This document shows, one piece after another, positions 24,665-33,577 of a DNA stretch of 64,000 nucleotides. A program made the translations under genes and the position numbers. The stretch spans positions 1 to 64,000 of the forward strand of contig JAIOYK010000015.1 of assembly GCA_021741145.1 (NCBI GenBank), written 5' to 3'. The notes beneath the pieces were generated by a model that saw only the letters and a list, made by a program, of their open reading frames with translations, was not told the origin of the DNA and ran no database searches. The DNA comes from Rhodospirillum sp. (GTDB lineage: Bacteria; Pseudomonadota; Alphaproteobacteria; Rhodospirillales; Rhodospirillaceae). Position 1 is the stretch's first letter, and each line of letters starts with the position of its first letter.

Positions 24665-27600
24665 TTAGGGCTTGTGACCGCCGCCGATACCCTTGGGCAG
24701 CAACCCGCGGATGGCTGTGTTGAAAGAGTCAAAGAGGTTGTTCGCGCCCACGCGAGCCCCGCCACCGGAGAGGTCGCTCACGCCGCAAACATGGGCGTCG
24801 CTACGGATGACACCGGCTCCTCGGCCCAGCTTCAGCCAGGGCACCAGGATCAAGCCCAGGACCAGCGCCAGGATGGAGAGAACCGCCGGGCTCCAGCCGT
24901 CGAGACCGGGCACGGGGCCGGGCAAGGGACCGGTGAGGGTCGCGACGATCGGGGTCAGGCCCAGGTCCGCCTGGATCGCGGCGATGGGCACCAGCAGCAG
25001 GCCTGGAAACAGACCGACGACGAGACTGGCGGTGGTCAGGATCCCCATGGGTACCAACATGGCCAGGGGGGCCTCGGTGGCGTCCTCGGTCTGGGCGTTG
25101 GGAGCGCCCATGAAGGCGGCATGGGCGAACTTCAGGACGGCGGCCAGGGTAAACAGACTGCCGATCATCGCCATGGCGCCCAGGATCCAGTGACCTGATT
25201 GGAAGGAGGCTTCAAAGATCATCCACTTCGAGGAGAAGCCGTTCAGGGGCGGGATACCGGCCAGGGACAGGCCGGAGAACAGGAACAGTCCGAAGGTCAG
25301 GGGCATCTTGCGGCCCAGTCCGCCCAGGTCGTCGAGCATGGTCGCGTGGGACTTGACCATGATCGCGCCAGCGACCAGGAACAGGGTGTCCTTGAGCAGC
25401 ATGTGGTTGGCGAAGTGCATCAGACCACCGGCGACACCCAGCGTGGTCCCCAGGGACAAGGCGAGCATCACGTAGCCGAGCTGGGATACCGTGGAATAGA
25501 TCAGCACCATCTTGATGCTGTTCTGGATGACCGCCATGACACCGGCCAGGACGATGGTGATCGCGGCGATGATGGAGATGGCGGTGAGGATCACCGGTTG
25601 GCCGCCGCCCAATCCGTCGACCGCGCCGCCGATCTTGGCGAACAGGGCCGCGCCACCGAAGGCGACGAAGAACTTCAGGATACCCCAGGGGCCACTTTTC
25701 AGCAGGACCGCGGAGATATAGCCGGAGACCGGGGTGGGCGCCGTCGCGGGGTGCATTTGATAGTCGATGCGCAGGGGCAGTTGGGCGGCCTTCATGACCA
25801 AGCCCAAAAAGACCAGGATGATCGCGGGCGCGATTTCGGAGACGGGCAAGGCCGCCAGGGCCTCGGCGAGGGAGGCCAACTCGAAGGTTCCGGCCTTCGC
25901 CGCGATCAGGGTCACGCCGAGGAACAGGAAGCTGGCGCCAACGGTGTTGAACAGGAAGTACTTGAAGCCTTCCCGACGGGCGTCCTCGGTTTCCTCGTGG
26001 ACGATGGCCACCCACAGGGCCCAGGCGCTCATCAATTCCCAGAAGGCGAAGAAGCTGAAGAGATCGGTGGCCGCCGTCATGCCCAGCAGACCGGCGATCA
26101 TCACCATGAACGTGGCGTAGAACCGGGGTTGGGCGTGATTGTGGGCCAGATAGGCGGTGGCATGCATCATGTTCAACGCACCGACGCCCGCGATCAGGAC
26201 GGCGAAGCAGAGGGACAGAAGATCGAAGCGGTCGGCCTGAAGGAGGACCGCGCCAACCGCGGCGAACAGGACCGTGACGGCCAGACGGCCGGACCAGACG
26301 ACGGAGACCCGCCCGACGACCAGCACCGCGATGGCGCCGATCATCACCAAACCCGCGGCCAGGGGCCAAGCCATGGTCAGATCGGGCAGGTCGATCAAGG
26401 CCAGGCCAGCGCGGGCGGCCAGTTGGTCGCCGACGGAGGCGACGAGCCCCAGTTGATAGGCCGGGGCCAGACCGCCGAGGACGACCGCCGCGGCGAGCAC
26501 GCCCATGGCCAGCAGCATGGGGGCTGGCGCTTCCCGCACGGTGACCGGTCCGGTGTAAGGGTGGAAGAACAACAGACCGATGACCCGGGTGTAGTAGACG
26601 ACGGCGATGATCCCGCCGAGCAGCATGACCACGGCGACGGCGTATTGACCCGCGGCGACGGCGGCCTGGATCATCAGGAATTTGGACACGAAGCCGGAGA
26701 AGGGGGGCAGACCCATCAGGGCGAGGCTGCCCAGGGCATAGACACCGGCGGTGAAGGGCATGACTTTGCCCAAACCGGACAAGTCCTGGATGCGACGCAG
26801 ACCGGCGCGCATCAGGAAGGCGCCCGCGGCATAGAACAGCAGAGTCTTCATGACCGCGTGGTTCAGGACATGCAGCAGGGCCGCGTCGGTCGCCAACACC
26901 GTCCCAATCCCCAGGATGGCGGTGATTTCGCCAACCTGTGCCAAGGTGGAGTAGGCGAGCATGCGTTTCAGGTCCTCCTCTCGCAGGGCGCGGATTTCCC
27001 CATAGAGCAGGGTGGCGCATCCCAGGACGATCAGGATGGTTTTGGGATCAATGGCGCTGTCGGTGACGCGGGACAGGGTGGACAGGCCGAAGACCCCGAA
27101 CAGGATTTTTAACACCCCGAACAGACCGGCCTTGGTCAGGATACCCGACAGGGGACCCGAGACGGAGGCGGGCGCTTCCGGGTGGGCCAAGGGCAGCCAG
27201 GCATGGAAGGGCACCAGACCGGCCTTGACGGCGAAGCCAAGGAAGACGGTCGCGGCGATGACCAGACCGGCCATCGGGGCGATGGTTTCGAACCCGGCCG
27301 CCAGCGCGGTAAATTCGAAGGATCCGATCTCGGCATGGGCGACCAGCATGCCGTAGTGCATGACATAGGCGCCGCCCGCGCACATGACGAAGTAGACCAA
27401 ACCGGCGTGCAGTGCCTTCTTGGTCTGCTCGTGAATGACCAGGAAGTAGGAGCTCCAGGTCATCAGCTCCCAGAAGATATAGAAGTTGCCGAACCCATGG
27501 GCCGTGGTCAGACCGAGCATCGACCCCAGCATCAGGAAGGTGAAGAAGTAGTAGCGATTGACATGGTGTTCGCGGGCCATATAGCCCATCGAGTAGATGA

Positions 27601-28480
27601 CCATCACGCAGACGATGGCCGCGAACAGCAAGGCGAACAGCCTGGAGGTGGGATCAAGCGTCGTGTCGATGATCACGAGCCCGGTGGTGGCGATGGCCAG
27701 CGCGACGGCGGCGCCGTCACGCAGGCGTGTCGAGACTTTACCAAGCGCGTAGATCAGGAAGCCGCCCATATAGGGCACGAGCACCAGAAGGACCCAGGGG
27801 GATTCGAACTGGGGCAGGGCGGCGGCGGATCCGGTGGCATCGGCCAGACCAGCGGCGAAGTCCTCCACGGGTCCGGGGAACAGGCTGATGACCGAGGCCA
27901 CCACGGCCAGGACCGCGGAAACCACCAGACCGGACACGGGCGCGTTGGCCAAGGCGATCCGGCGGGCGGGCTTCTCGAAACAGACTCGTTGAATGATGAT
28001 CAAGTAGTAGAGTGCCGCGACGATGGAGGCCAGGGTCCCAATGGCGGCGATGGCCCATTGTCCCTGTTCAATGGCGGCGTAAAGGATCAGGAATTTGGAA
28101 TAGGATCCCTTGAACGGCGATAGCCCCATCACGGAGAACATACCGAAACCAAAAAGGGTGGTCGCCAAGGGCATGCGATGACCAGCGCCAGCGAGGTCGT
28201 CCAGACGCCCCGAACCCGTTCGCCGGATCAGATACCACCCGGACACCAGGACCAGACCGCGCATGACGACCTGCAAGATCATATGCATGTAGGCGCCGGT
28301 TTCCCCGGCTGTTCCGCCAACACCCAGGCCAATCAGCACATAACCAATTTCGGCGACGGTCGAGACGAGGAAGACCCGAGCGGGATTCCTTAGGCTAATC
28401 AGGGCACCGATTTCGCCGAAGAGCAGGAAAATCGCGCCCATCCAGGCCAGAGTCGTTGAGTCCAAGGTCGTCGTGAGCAT
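24665..28480 (-). CDS. CooM-like fused antiporter membrane subunit
   Basis: A 1271-residue polytopic protein made of NuoL/M/N (Mrp antiporter)-type modules. A short N-terminal part (about 1-280) is followed by two full modules, about 290-640 and 780-1140, each with helices carrying the buried Lys/His residues of the family (for example LPLAHPEAPASVSGPLSGIL and MLAYSTLAQVGEI in the first). Size and fusion pattern match R. rubrum CooM (around 1270 residues). It should translocate protons or sodium ions during H2 evolution. It is the first gene of the operon; GGGGGAGG precedes ATG 28480, and two CooA-type palindromes lie about 96-145 bp upstream. Confidence 0.93.
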   Translation of the reverse strand: MLTTTLDSTTLAWMGAIFLLFGEIGALISLRNPARVFLVSTVAEIGYVLIGLGVGGTAGETGAYMHMILQVVMRGLVLVSGWYLIRRTGSGRLDDLAGAGHRMPLATTLFGFGMFSVMGLSPFKGSYSKFLILYAAIEQGQWAIAAIGTLASIVAALYYLIIIQRVCFEKPARRIALANAPVSGLVVSAVLAVVASVISLFPGPVEDFAAGLADATGSAAALPQFESPWVLLVLVPYMGGFLIYALGKVSTRLRDGAAVALAIATTGLVIIDTTLDPTSRLFALLFAAIVCVMVIYSMGYMAREHHVNRYYFFTFLMLGSMLGLTTAHGFGNFYIFWELMTWSSYFLVIHEQTKKALHAGLVYFVMCAGGAYVMHYGMLVAHAEIGSFEFTALAAGFETIAPMAGLVIAATVFLGFAVKAGLVPFHAWLPLAHPEAPASVSGPLSGILTKAGLFGVLKILFGVFGLSTLSRVTDSAIDPKTILIVLGCATLLYGEIRALREEDLKRMLAYSTLAQVGEITAILGIGTVLATDAALLHVLNHAVMKTLLFYAAGAFLMRAGLRRIQDLSGLGKVMPFTAGVYALGSLALMGLPPFSGFVSKFLMIQAAVAAGQYAVAVVMLLGGIIAVVYYTRVIGLLFFHPYTGPVTVREAPAPMLLAMGVLAAAVVLGGLAPAYQLGLVASVGDQLAARAGLALIDLPDLTMAWPLAAGLVMIGAIAVLVVGRVSVVWSGRLAVTVLFAAVGAVLLQADRFDLLSLCFAVLIAGVGALNMMHATAYLAHNHAQPRFYATFMVMIAGLLGMTAATDLFSFFAFWELMSAWALWVAIVHEETEDARREGFKYFLFNTVGASFLFLGVTLIAAKAGTFELASLAEALAALPVSEIAPAIILVFLGLVMKAAQLPLRIDYQMHPATAPTPVSGYISAVLLKSGPWGILKFFVAFGGAALFAKIGGAVDGLGGGQPVILTAISIIAAITIVLAGVMAVIQNSIKMVLIYSTVSQLGYVMLALSLGTTLGVAGGLMHFANHMLLKDTLFLVAGAIMVKSHATMLDDLGGLGRKMPLTFGLFLFSGLSLAGIPPLNGFSSKWMIFEASFQSGHWILGAMAMIGSLFTLAAVLKFAHAAFMGAPNAQTEDATEAPLAMLVPMGILTTASLVVGLFPGLLLVPIAAIQADLGLTPIVATLTGPLPGPVPGLDGWSPAVLSILALVLGLILVPWLKLGRGAGVIRSDAHVCGVSDLSGGGARVGANNLFDSFNTAIRGLLPKGIGGGHKP

Positions 28481-28575
28481 GGATACCTCCCCCTAGGAGA
28501 CCGAGTCTGGGGTATGGGTTAAAAACAACACTGTCTTTGTGGTTTTAGGAAGGTGCGCCAAAGCGGTCCGCTCGT

Positions 28576-28593
28576 CTGTCGCGTAGCGGACAG
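28576..28593. promoter_or_regulatory. CooA-type binding palindrome, site 1
   Basis: CTGTC-N8-GACAG; read in the CooA frame it is TGTCG-N6-GGACA. CRP/FNR-family sites have 5-bp half-sites with a 6-bp spacer, and CooA sites of R. rubrum, as I recall, are close to TGTCA-N6-CGACA. The probable binder is the CooA-like output domain of the regulator encoded at 6614-8305. Confidence 0.7.
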
Positions 28594-28607
28594 TGCGCCG
28601 CGATATT

Positions 28608-28625
28608 CTGTCAAATAGCCGACAG
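28608..28625. promoter_or_regulatory. CooA-type binding palindrome, site 2
   Basis: CTGTC-N8-GACAG containing TGTCA-AATAGC-CGACA, which fits the recalled CooA consensus exactly. Its centre is 32 bp from that of site 1, close to three helical turns, so two dimers would bind the same face of the DNA. Confidence 0.75.
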
Positions 28626-28785
28626 ATAATTCATAGTTGATTGATAAATAACGAAAAAATGTTTTTGACTTTTTTTCTTCCGGCCTTTCGTTATTGCCCA
28701 GGATCAACGTTGATGGGGTGGAAAGCCGATAGACTGCGATGGCCCTAGGTTCCCGGGGCCGCCTTCGAGAAAAGGAACTGCCGCC

Positions 28786-29007
28786 ATGTGTCTTGCCATT
28801 CCTACCCTGGTCGTCGCGCTCTTGCCCGACCACGGCGCGCGCGTTGCCCTTGATGGCGTCGAGAAGGTGATTTCGACGCTTCTCGTTGAGCCGGTGGTTC
28901 CCGGAGACTATGTGGTTGTTCACGTCGGATACGCGCTCGCCAAGATCGACAAGGACGAGGCGGAACGGACTCTCGCTCTCCTTGCCGAGATGGGAGAGGC
29001 GTCTTGA
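28786..29007 (+). CDS. hypC: Hydrogenase maturation chaperone HypC
   Basis: 73 residues starting MCLAIP, where Cys2 binds the Fe(CN)2CO precursor and the large subunit. HypC with HypD assembles the iron ligands. AAAGGAA precedes the ATG. It is the first gene of hypCDE, transcribed divergently from the hydrogenase operon and sharing its control region. Confidence 0.95.
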   Translation: MCLAIPTLVVALLPDHGARVALDGVEKVISTLLVEPVVPGDYVVVHVGYALAKIDKDEAERTLALLAEMGEAS

Positions 29008-30158
29008 AGTATGTCGATGAATACCGCGATGGCGCCCTCGCCAAGGGGCTCCTCCGGGCGATTGCCCGCGCAGTCCGCGCCGACCGCTCCTATGCTTTCA
29101 TGGAATTCTGCGGCGGTCATACCCATGCCATCGCGCGCCATGGGATCATCGATGTCCTGCCCCAAAATCTGCGGATGATCCATGGTCCGGGCTGTCCCGT
29201 CTGCGTCCTGCCCATGGGCCGCCTGGACGCGGCCATGGCGCTAGCGCGGGATCCGGCGGTGACCCTGTGCACCTACGCCGATTTGATGCGGGTTCCCGGG
29301 TCCCACGGTGAAACCTTGATCCGGGCCAAGGCCGACGGCGCCGATGTGCGTATGATCTATTCTCCCTTGGATGCCTTGGGTCTGGCGGAGGCCAATCCGG
29401 AGCGGCAGGTGGTGTTCCTGGCCATCGGGTTCGAGACCACGACACCGCCCACGGCCGCGGTGGTGAAGGCGGCCGAAGCCAAGGACCTGCGGAACTTCTC
29501 CGTTTTCTGCAACCACGTTCTGACACCGATGGCCATGCGGGCGATCCTGGAGGCTCCGGCGCATGGCGAGGAGGCGGGACCGCGTCTGGATGGTCTCGTG
29601 GGCCCCTCCCATGTGTCGACGATTATTGGGACGGATCCCTATCGTCCATTTCCCGAGCGATATGGCGTGCCCGTCGTCGTGGCCGGTTTCGAACCGGTGG
29701 ACATCCTGCACGCCATTCTGATGTTGGTGCGCCAGGTGAACGACGACCGGGCGGAGGTCGAGAACCAATACGTCCGGGCCGTGACGGCGGAAGGAAACCG
29801 AATCGCCCAGGCCCTCATGGCGGAGGTGTTCGAGCACCGGGAGAGCTTTGAATGGCGGGGACTCGGGACTCTGCCGGACAGTGCTCTGCGTCTCCGCCCG
29901 CGGTTCGCCCGGTTCGACGCGGAGCGGCGGTTCGATATGTCGTCCTCCGGAGGCCGCGATCACCCGGGCTGCGCCTGTGGCGCGGTTCTTCGCGGGCGTC
30001 TGGAGCCCTGGGAGTGCAAGCTGTTTGGACGGGTCTGCACACCGGATACCCCCATTGGGGCCTGCATGGTGTCCTCGGAAGGCGCCTGCGCCGCCGCTTG
30101 GCTCCACGGGAGCCGGTCCCATTCACCGGACGTCCCTGAAGAGGTCTCCCATGTCTGA
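29004..30158 (+). CDS. hypD: Hydrogenase maturation iron-sulfur protein HypD
   Basis: 384 residues. The scaffold for assembling Fe(CN)2CO has conserved motifs FMEFCGGHTHAI, HGPGCPVCVLP, and FETTTPPTA, and a [4Fe-4S] site with C-terminal cysteines (HPGCACGAVLRG, ECKLFGRVCTP, GACMVSSEGAC). The start is TTG 29004 overlapping the hypC stop (TTGA), which gives the conserved N terminus (M)KYVDEYRD; GGGAGAGG is just upstream. Confidence 0.95.
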   Translation: MKYVDEYRDGALAKGLLRAIARAVRADRSYAFMEFCGGHTHAIARHGIIDVLPQNLRMIHGPGCPVCVLPMGRLDAAMALARDPAVTLCTYADLMRVPGSHGETLIRAKADGADVRMIYSPLDALGLAEANPERQVVFLAIGFETTTPPTAAVVKAAEAKDLRNFSVFCNHVLTPMAMRAILEAPAHGEEAGPRLDGLVGPSHVSTIIGTDPYRPFPERYGVPVVVAGFEPVDILHAILMLVRQVNDDRAEVENQYVRAVTAEGNRIAQALMAEVFEHRESFEWRGLGTLPDSALRLRPRFARFDAERRFDMSSSGGRDHPGCACGAVLRGRLEPWECKLFGRVCTPDTPIGACMVSSEGACAAAWLHGSRSHSPDVPEEVSHV

Positions 30159-31212
30159 TCCATCGATCACCGGCTCGAGTCTTTCCAAGGGGGACAGGGA
30201 CATCGACCGCGTCACGATGACCCACGGCGCGGGGGGACGGGCGATGGCTGACCTGATCCGGGATGTTTTCCACGCGGCCCTGGGCAATCCTTGGCTGGAC
30301 CAGGGGAACGACCAAGCCGCCCTTCCCATTCCAGAGGGAGGGAGCTTGGTGATGAGCACGGACGGTTTTGTCATCTCGCCCCTGTTCTTTCCCGGAGGGG
30401 ACATCGGATCCCTAGCCGTTCACGGAACGGTCAATGACCTGGCCATGTCCGGCGCCCGTCCGCTCTATTTATCGGCGAGCTTCATTCTCGAGGAGGGACT
30501 GCCGCTAGCGGATCTGCGGCGGATTGTCCAGTCCATGGCGGGCGCGGCGCGGGACGCGGGCGTGGCGGTGGTGACAGGGGACACGAAAGTCGTTGACCGG
30601 GGGAAGGCCGACGGGGTGTTCATCACGACCGCCGGAGTGGGTGTCACGCCGGTCGGACTGACCCTGTCAGGGGATCGGGCGCGGCCGGGAGATGGGATTG
30701 TGTTGTCCGGGTCCATCGGGGACCATGGCATGGCCGTCATGGCCCAAAGGGAACATCTGGGCTTCGAGACGACCATTCGGTCCGATAGCGCGGCGCTGAA
30801 TGGCTTGGTCGCGGCCATGGTTTCCGCCGCCGGTCCCCATTTGAAACTGATGCGGGATCCGACACGCGGCGGCCTGGCCGCGACCCTGAACGAACTGGCG
30901 CGTCAATCGGGTGTCGGCATGCGGATTGACGAACAGGCCATTGTGGTCAAAGCCGAAGTGCGCGCCGCCTGCGAAATTCTGGGACTCGATCCCATCCATG
31001 TGGCGAACGAAGGGAAACTGATCGCGGTCGTCGCGCCGGACGGCGTCCCCGCTCTTCTGGCCGCCATGGGGGCGCATCCGTTGGGACGGGAGGCCTCCGT
31101 GATTGGTCGGGTCGTGGCGGATCCCGATGGAAGGGTCATCATGGAAACCCCCTTTGGCGGAGGGCGGTTGATCCCCTGGATGGCGGGAGAGCAACTGCCC
31201 CGGATATGCTGA
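30151..31212 (+). CDS. hypE: Hydrogenase maturation protein HypE
   Basis: 353 residues. HypE dehydrates the carbamoyl group received from HypF on its C-terminal Cys to make the cyanide ligands. The protein ends in LPRIC, the required terminal Cys. The ATP-binding part shows THGAGGRAMADLI, GNDQAALP, STDGFVISPLFFPGGDIG and VVTGDTKVV. ATG 30151 overlaps the end of hypD by 8 bp; the longer open frame upstream (29848) runs inside hypD. No hypF is present in the window. Confidence 0.95.
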   Translation: MSDPSITGSSLSKGDRDIDRVTMTHGAGGRAMADLIRDVFHAALGNPWLDQGNDQAALPIPEGGSLVMSTDGFVISPLFFPGGDIGSLAVHGTVNDLAMSGARPLYLSASFILEEGLPLADLRRIVQSMAGAARDAGVAVVTGDTKVVDRGKADGVFITTAGVGVTPVGLTLSGDRARPGDGIVLSGSIGDHGMAVMAQREHLGFETTIRSDSAALNGLVAAMVSAAGPHLKLMRDPTRGGLAATLNELARQSGVGMRIDEQAIVVKAEVRAACEILGLDPIHVANEGKLIAVVAPDGVPALLAAMGAHPLGREASVIGRVVADPDGRVIMETPFGGGRLIPWMAGEQLPRIC

Positions 31213-31323
31213 TTGTCCAGGATCGCTCGTTTCTTGCCACGCCAGCGGTGGGTGTATGACCTCTCGGTGGCTTGGGGATGAATTTGGATGGAAATACAGC
31301 GGAGAGATTTTTTTGGAATTAGT

Positions 31324-31351
31324 TTGCTATTTTCACCTTCTTCAGTATAAT
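31324..31351 (+). promoter_or_regulatory. Sigma-70-type promoter of the cold-shock gene
   Basis: TTGCTA (31324-31329) and a perfect TATAAT (31346-31351), separated by 16 bp. This gives a predicted transcript start near 31358 and a leader of about 139 nt before the csp start codon. Long leaders are usual for cold-shock genes. The 284-bp gap 31213-31496 has no other feature. Confidence 0.65.
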
Positions 31352-31496
31352 CCGCCCTGTCATTCAGTGGTTAGAAGATTTGGTTGAGCGTAGAAAAATC
31401 TCGCCACGTCCATGATTTTCCATCCAAGAAATCGGCAATATCCGCGCCTCGTTAACGCGATGGCGCTCGTCCTCTATCGATGAAAGGGTTTCCCCA

Positions 31497-31709
31497 ATGG
31501 CTACGGGAACCGTCAAGTGGTTTAATGCTCAGAAGGGCTTCGGCTTCATCAGCCCCGATGAAGGTGGCAGCGATGCCTTCGTTCACATCAGCGCCGTCGA
31601 GCGGGCTGGCATGAGCGATCTGCGCGAAGGCCAGAAGCTGGGCTTCGACATCATCTCCGACCCCAAGACCCACAAGCTGTCCGCCGCCAACCTCAAGGAC
31701 ATGGGCTGA
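31497..31709 (+). CDS. Cold-shock protein (CspA family)
   Basis: 70 residues, a single cold-shock domain that binds single-stranded RNA/DNA. RNP1 is KGFGFI and RNP2 is AFVHI; the start [11 protein letters not shown] is canonical. AAAGGG precedes the ATG. The gene stands alone between its own promoter and terminator. Confidence 0.96.
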   Translation: MATGTVKWFNAQKGFGFISPDEGGSDAFVHISAVERAGMSDLREGQKLGFDIISDPKTHKLSAANLKDMG

Positions 31710-31823
31710 TTGCCCCCTTGGCCCTGTTCGTTTGAACAGTTTGGCGCGTTGATTGGCCCGGGTTGGGCGCCGGTATGTTACTCGGTGCCTTCGGTGGCGT
31801 GATTTTGCCCGTTACAGGGCCTG

Positions 31824-31853
31824 TTTGGGCCGGAGCCTTTGCTCCGGCCCAAA
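31824..31853 (+). terminator. Hairpin terminator after the cold-shock gene
   Basis: A 13-bp perfect stem (31824-31836 / 31841-31853) with a 4-nt loop, GC-rich, followed by ATTGTTTG. The T-run is short, so termination may be partial. The rest of 31854-32002 shows nothing. Confidence 0.75.
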
Positions 31854-32002
31854 TTGTTTGAGTCCTACGGGCACCTGTTCGGTTGCGCGGATTTGTCGAG
31901 ATGCTTTTTACGCCTTTACTTCATGACGAGGGAGGCCTCCCGGTGACCAGGGAGAGGATTGGACGTCCGCGACGGTCACGCCGGACCCATCACCAACGGC
32001 CT

Positions 32003-33577
32003 TTATCCTTCGGCACGGCCGTAAAGGAGGTCTCCCGGCACGCCCCTGTCCGCGCAGAGTGTCAGGAACCGGTTTGACTCCAAAAGCTGGGGGCTCTCCG
32101 AGTCGGGGATCAGGCTGGTGATAAATACCAACCAGGGCTCCAGCCCCATGGCGTAGATGTGCACCTGGCCCACGTCCAGGGAACGCAGCACCGCCAGGGC
32201 GCGATCACAGTTCGATCCGTCCAGGCGCCGGGCTTGGTCGGTTTCCCTATCCGGAGCTTCGGGCAGGAGGCAGCCGTAAAGCCAGCTCATGGGCGCGCCC
32301 CTGCACTCCATGCCAAGGAACAGATGGTCCACCCGGCCAATCATCGGGGTGAGGCGGTCATAGAGGGCCGGGTCCAGATTGTTGGAGTCCGCGGCGAAGA
32401 CCAAACGCCTGTCCCCGGCTTCGACCATCCAAGCGGCCTTGGCACGGATGTCCAGGTCGGCGTGTTCTCCAAGGAAGGGAAGGGCGGTGATCGACAGGTC
32501 TCCATCGGTCACCCCTTCCAGGTCTGGAACTTCCCGCACGTCCTGGAAGCCCGCGGCCCGCAGGGCCAGCCGGAGGGAGGGATCCACCAGGGACCCGCGG
32601 CTTGGGGGAACCAGGATGGCGCCGATTTGCCAGCGCAGGGCCAAAAGGGTTTCGATCAGGGCATGGTCGGCGTGATTGTGGGTGATTACCACGTAGTCAA
32701 TCCGTTCGGGCAGGTCTGCCGCGGTGTACCGGGCTGGGCTGTCGCCATGCGCATATGCGATCACTGGATCGACCAAGACGGATTTTCCTCCGGCGGATTC
32801 CACCAGGACACAAGCATGGCCGAAATACCGCCAGCGGGTCACCGTGGCCGGATCCCGGCGAGGGGGTGGACTCTCATCGGTCAGAAAGGTTTTCAGCAGT
32901 TCCAGACGGTCTCCCTCCACGTTCAGGGCCTGGGCGATCTCGTCCAGGGGCCTGGGGTGGCGGCGCAGGGATCCCAGCAGGTCGTGGGCGGAATCGGCGA
33001 AGGGCAGGTCCAGGTAGAGGCTGCCCGGCTCGTCCAGCCGTGGCGTGCTCATGGCGAAGGGACGGCCATCCCCCGACACCCGGCGCAGCATGATCCCTTG
33101 CAGCGACGGGTCATGGGCGTCGGATCGGTACAACAGGGCCTCGTTGATCCGCGCGTCCGGCGCGCCGGTCGGCGTGTAGACCAATTCCACGGCGCCGCGC
33201 AGACGGCCCGGAAGGCGGGCGTACAGGGGAGCCAGGGCCTTGCCGTCGGCTTCTTTCAACAGGGACCAGCAGGCGGCGACGTCCTCGGCCAGGGCTAGGG
33301 CGGGCGCTTGCTTTTCCTTGGTCCAGGCCATCAGGGCCTTGACCTCGTCGGCCCGCTCGCCCCCCAGGTCGAGGAAGGGGCCACCCTGGAGGGCCGGATT
33401 TTTTAGCGCCGCGGCATGCATCAAGGGCATGGCCACATAGGACGCCATTTGCTTCAGGTGGCGATGGGCCACGTTCAGGGCTCCCGTCACCGGCGCGAGC
33501 AGATGGGGCGAGGCGTGCCAGCGGGCAATCAGGGGCTCGGCGACCACATCGGGCCGGAGGGTGAACGCTTGGCTCAT
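32003..33577 (-). CDS. CmlA-like diiron beta-hydroxylase with metallo-beta-lactamase fold
   Basis: About 524 residues. CmlA of the chloramphenicol pathway (about 530 residues) hydroxylates the beta-carbon of an aromatic amino acid while it is bound to an NRPS carrier. Here a unique N-terminal domain (about 1-240) precedes an MBL-fold domain with THNHADH (near 300), GEHADLDIRAK, and a later LGMECRGAPMSWLYG. These features, its length and the location as the last gene of an NRPS operon argue for a CmlA-type enzyme rather than a hydrolase. ATG 33577 overlaps the NRPS stop by 4 bp (ATGA). Its likely substrate is the phenylalanine-type residue loaded by the A domain near residue 2180 of the preceding protein. 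Confidence 0.8.
   Translation of the reverse strand: MSQAFTLRPDVVAEPLIARWHASPHLLAPVTGALNVAHRHLKQMASYVAMPLMHAAALKNPALQGGPFLDLGGERADEVKALMAWTKEKQAPALALAEDVAACWSLLKEADGKALAPLYARLPGRLRGAVELVYTPTGAPDARINEALLYRSDAHDPSLQGIMLRRVSGDGRPFAMSTPRLDEPGSLYLDLPFADSAHDLLGSLRRHPRPLDEIAQALNVEGDRLELLKTFLTDESPPPRRDPATVTRWRYFGHACVLVESAGGKSVLVDPVIAYAHGDSPARYTAADLPERIDYVVITHNHADHALIETLLALRWQIGAILVPPSRGSLVDPSLRLALRAAGFQDVREVPDLEGVTDGDLSITALPFLGEHADLDIRAKAAWMVEAGDRRLVFAADSNNLDPALYDRLTPMIGRVDHLFLGMECRGAPMSWLYGCLLPEAPDRETDQARRLDGSNCDRALAVLRSLDVGQVHIYAMGLEPWLVFITSLIPDSESPQLLESNRFLTLCADRGVPGDLLYGRAEG

Larger units (their letters stand above)
28481..28785. promoter_or_regulatory. Divergent control region between the hydrogenase operon and hypCDE
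   Basis: A 305-bp stretch with no credible gene; a minus-strand open frame here overlaps hypC and is low quality. It contains two CTGTC-N8-GACAG palindromes (separate entries), an AT-rich block (28626-28680) and a perfect 12-bp palindrome ATCAACGTTGAT (28703-28714). For hypCDE, a -10-like sequence around 28643-28651 would put the second palindrome near -41, the classic activator position. For the hydrogenase operon, a -10-like TAAAAC on the minus strand (28547-28542) would put the first palindrome near -50. Both promoter placements are guesses. Confidence 0.6.

Noticed and set aside
28576-28625. Reading the two palindromes as FNR or CRP sites
   Set aside because: The half-sites are TGTC(A/G), not TTGAT or TGTGA; they fit the CooA class better.
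28519-28923. 134-codon minus-strand open frame across the divergent control region
   Set aside because: Overlaps hypC antisense and the palindromes; low-complexity and no homology-like features.
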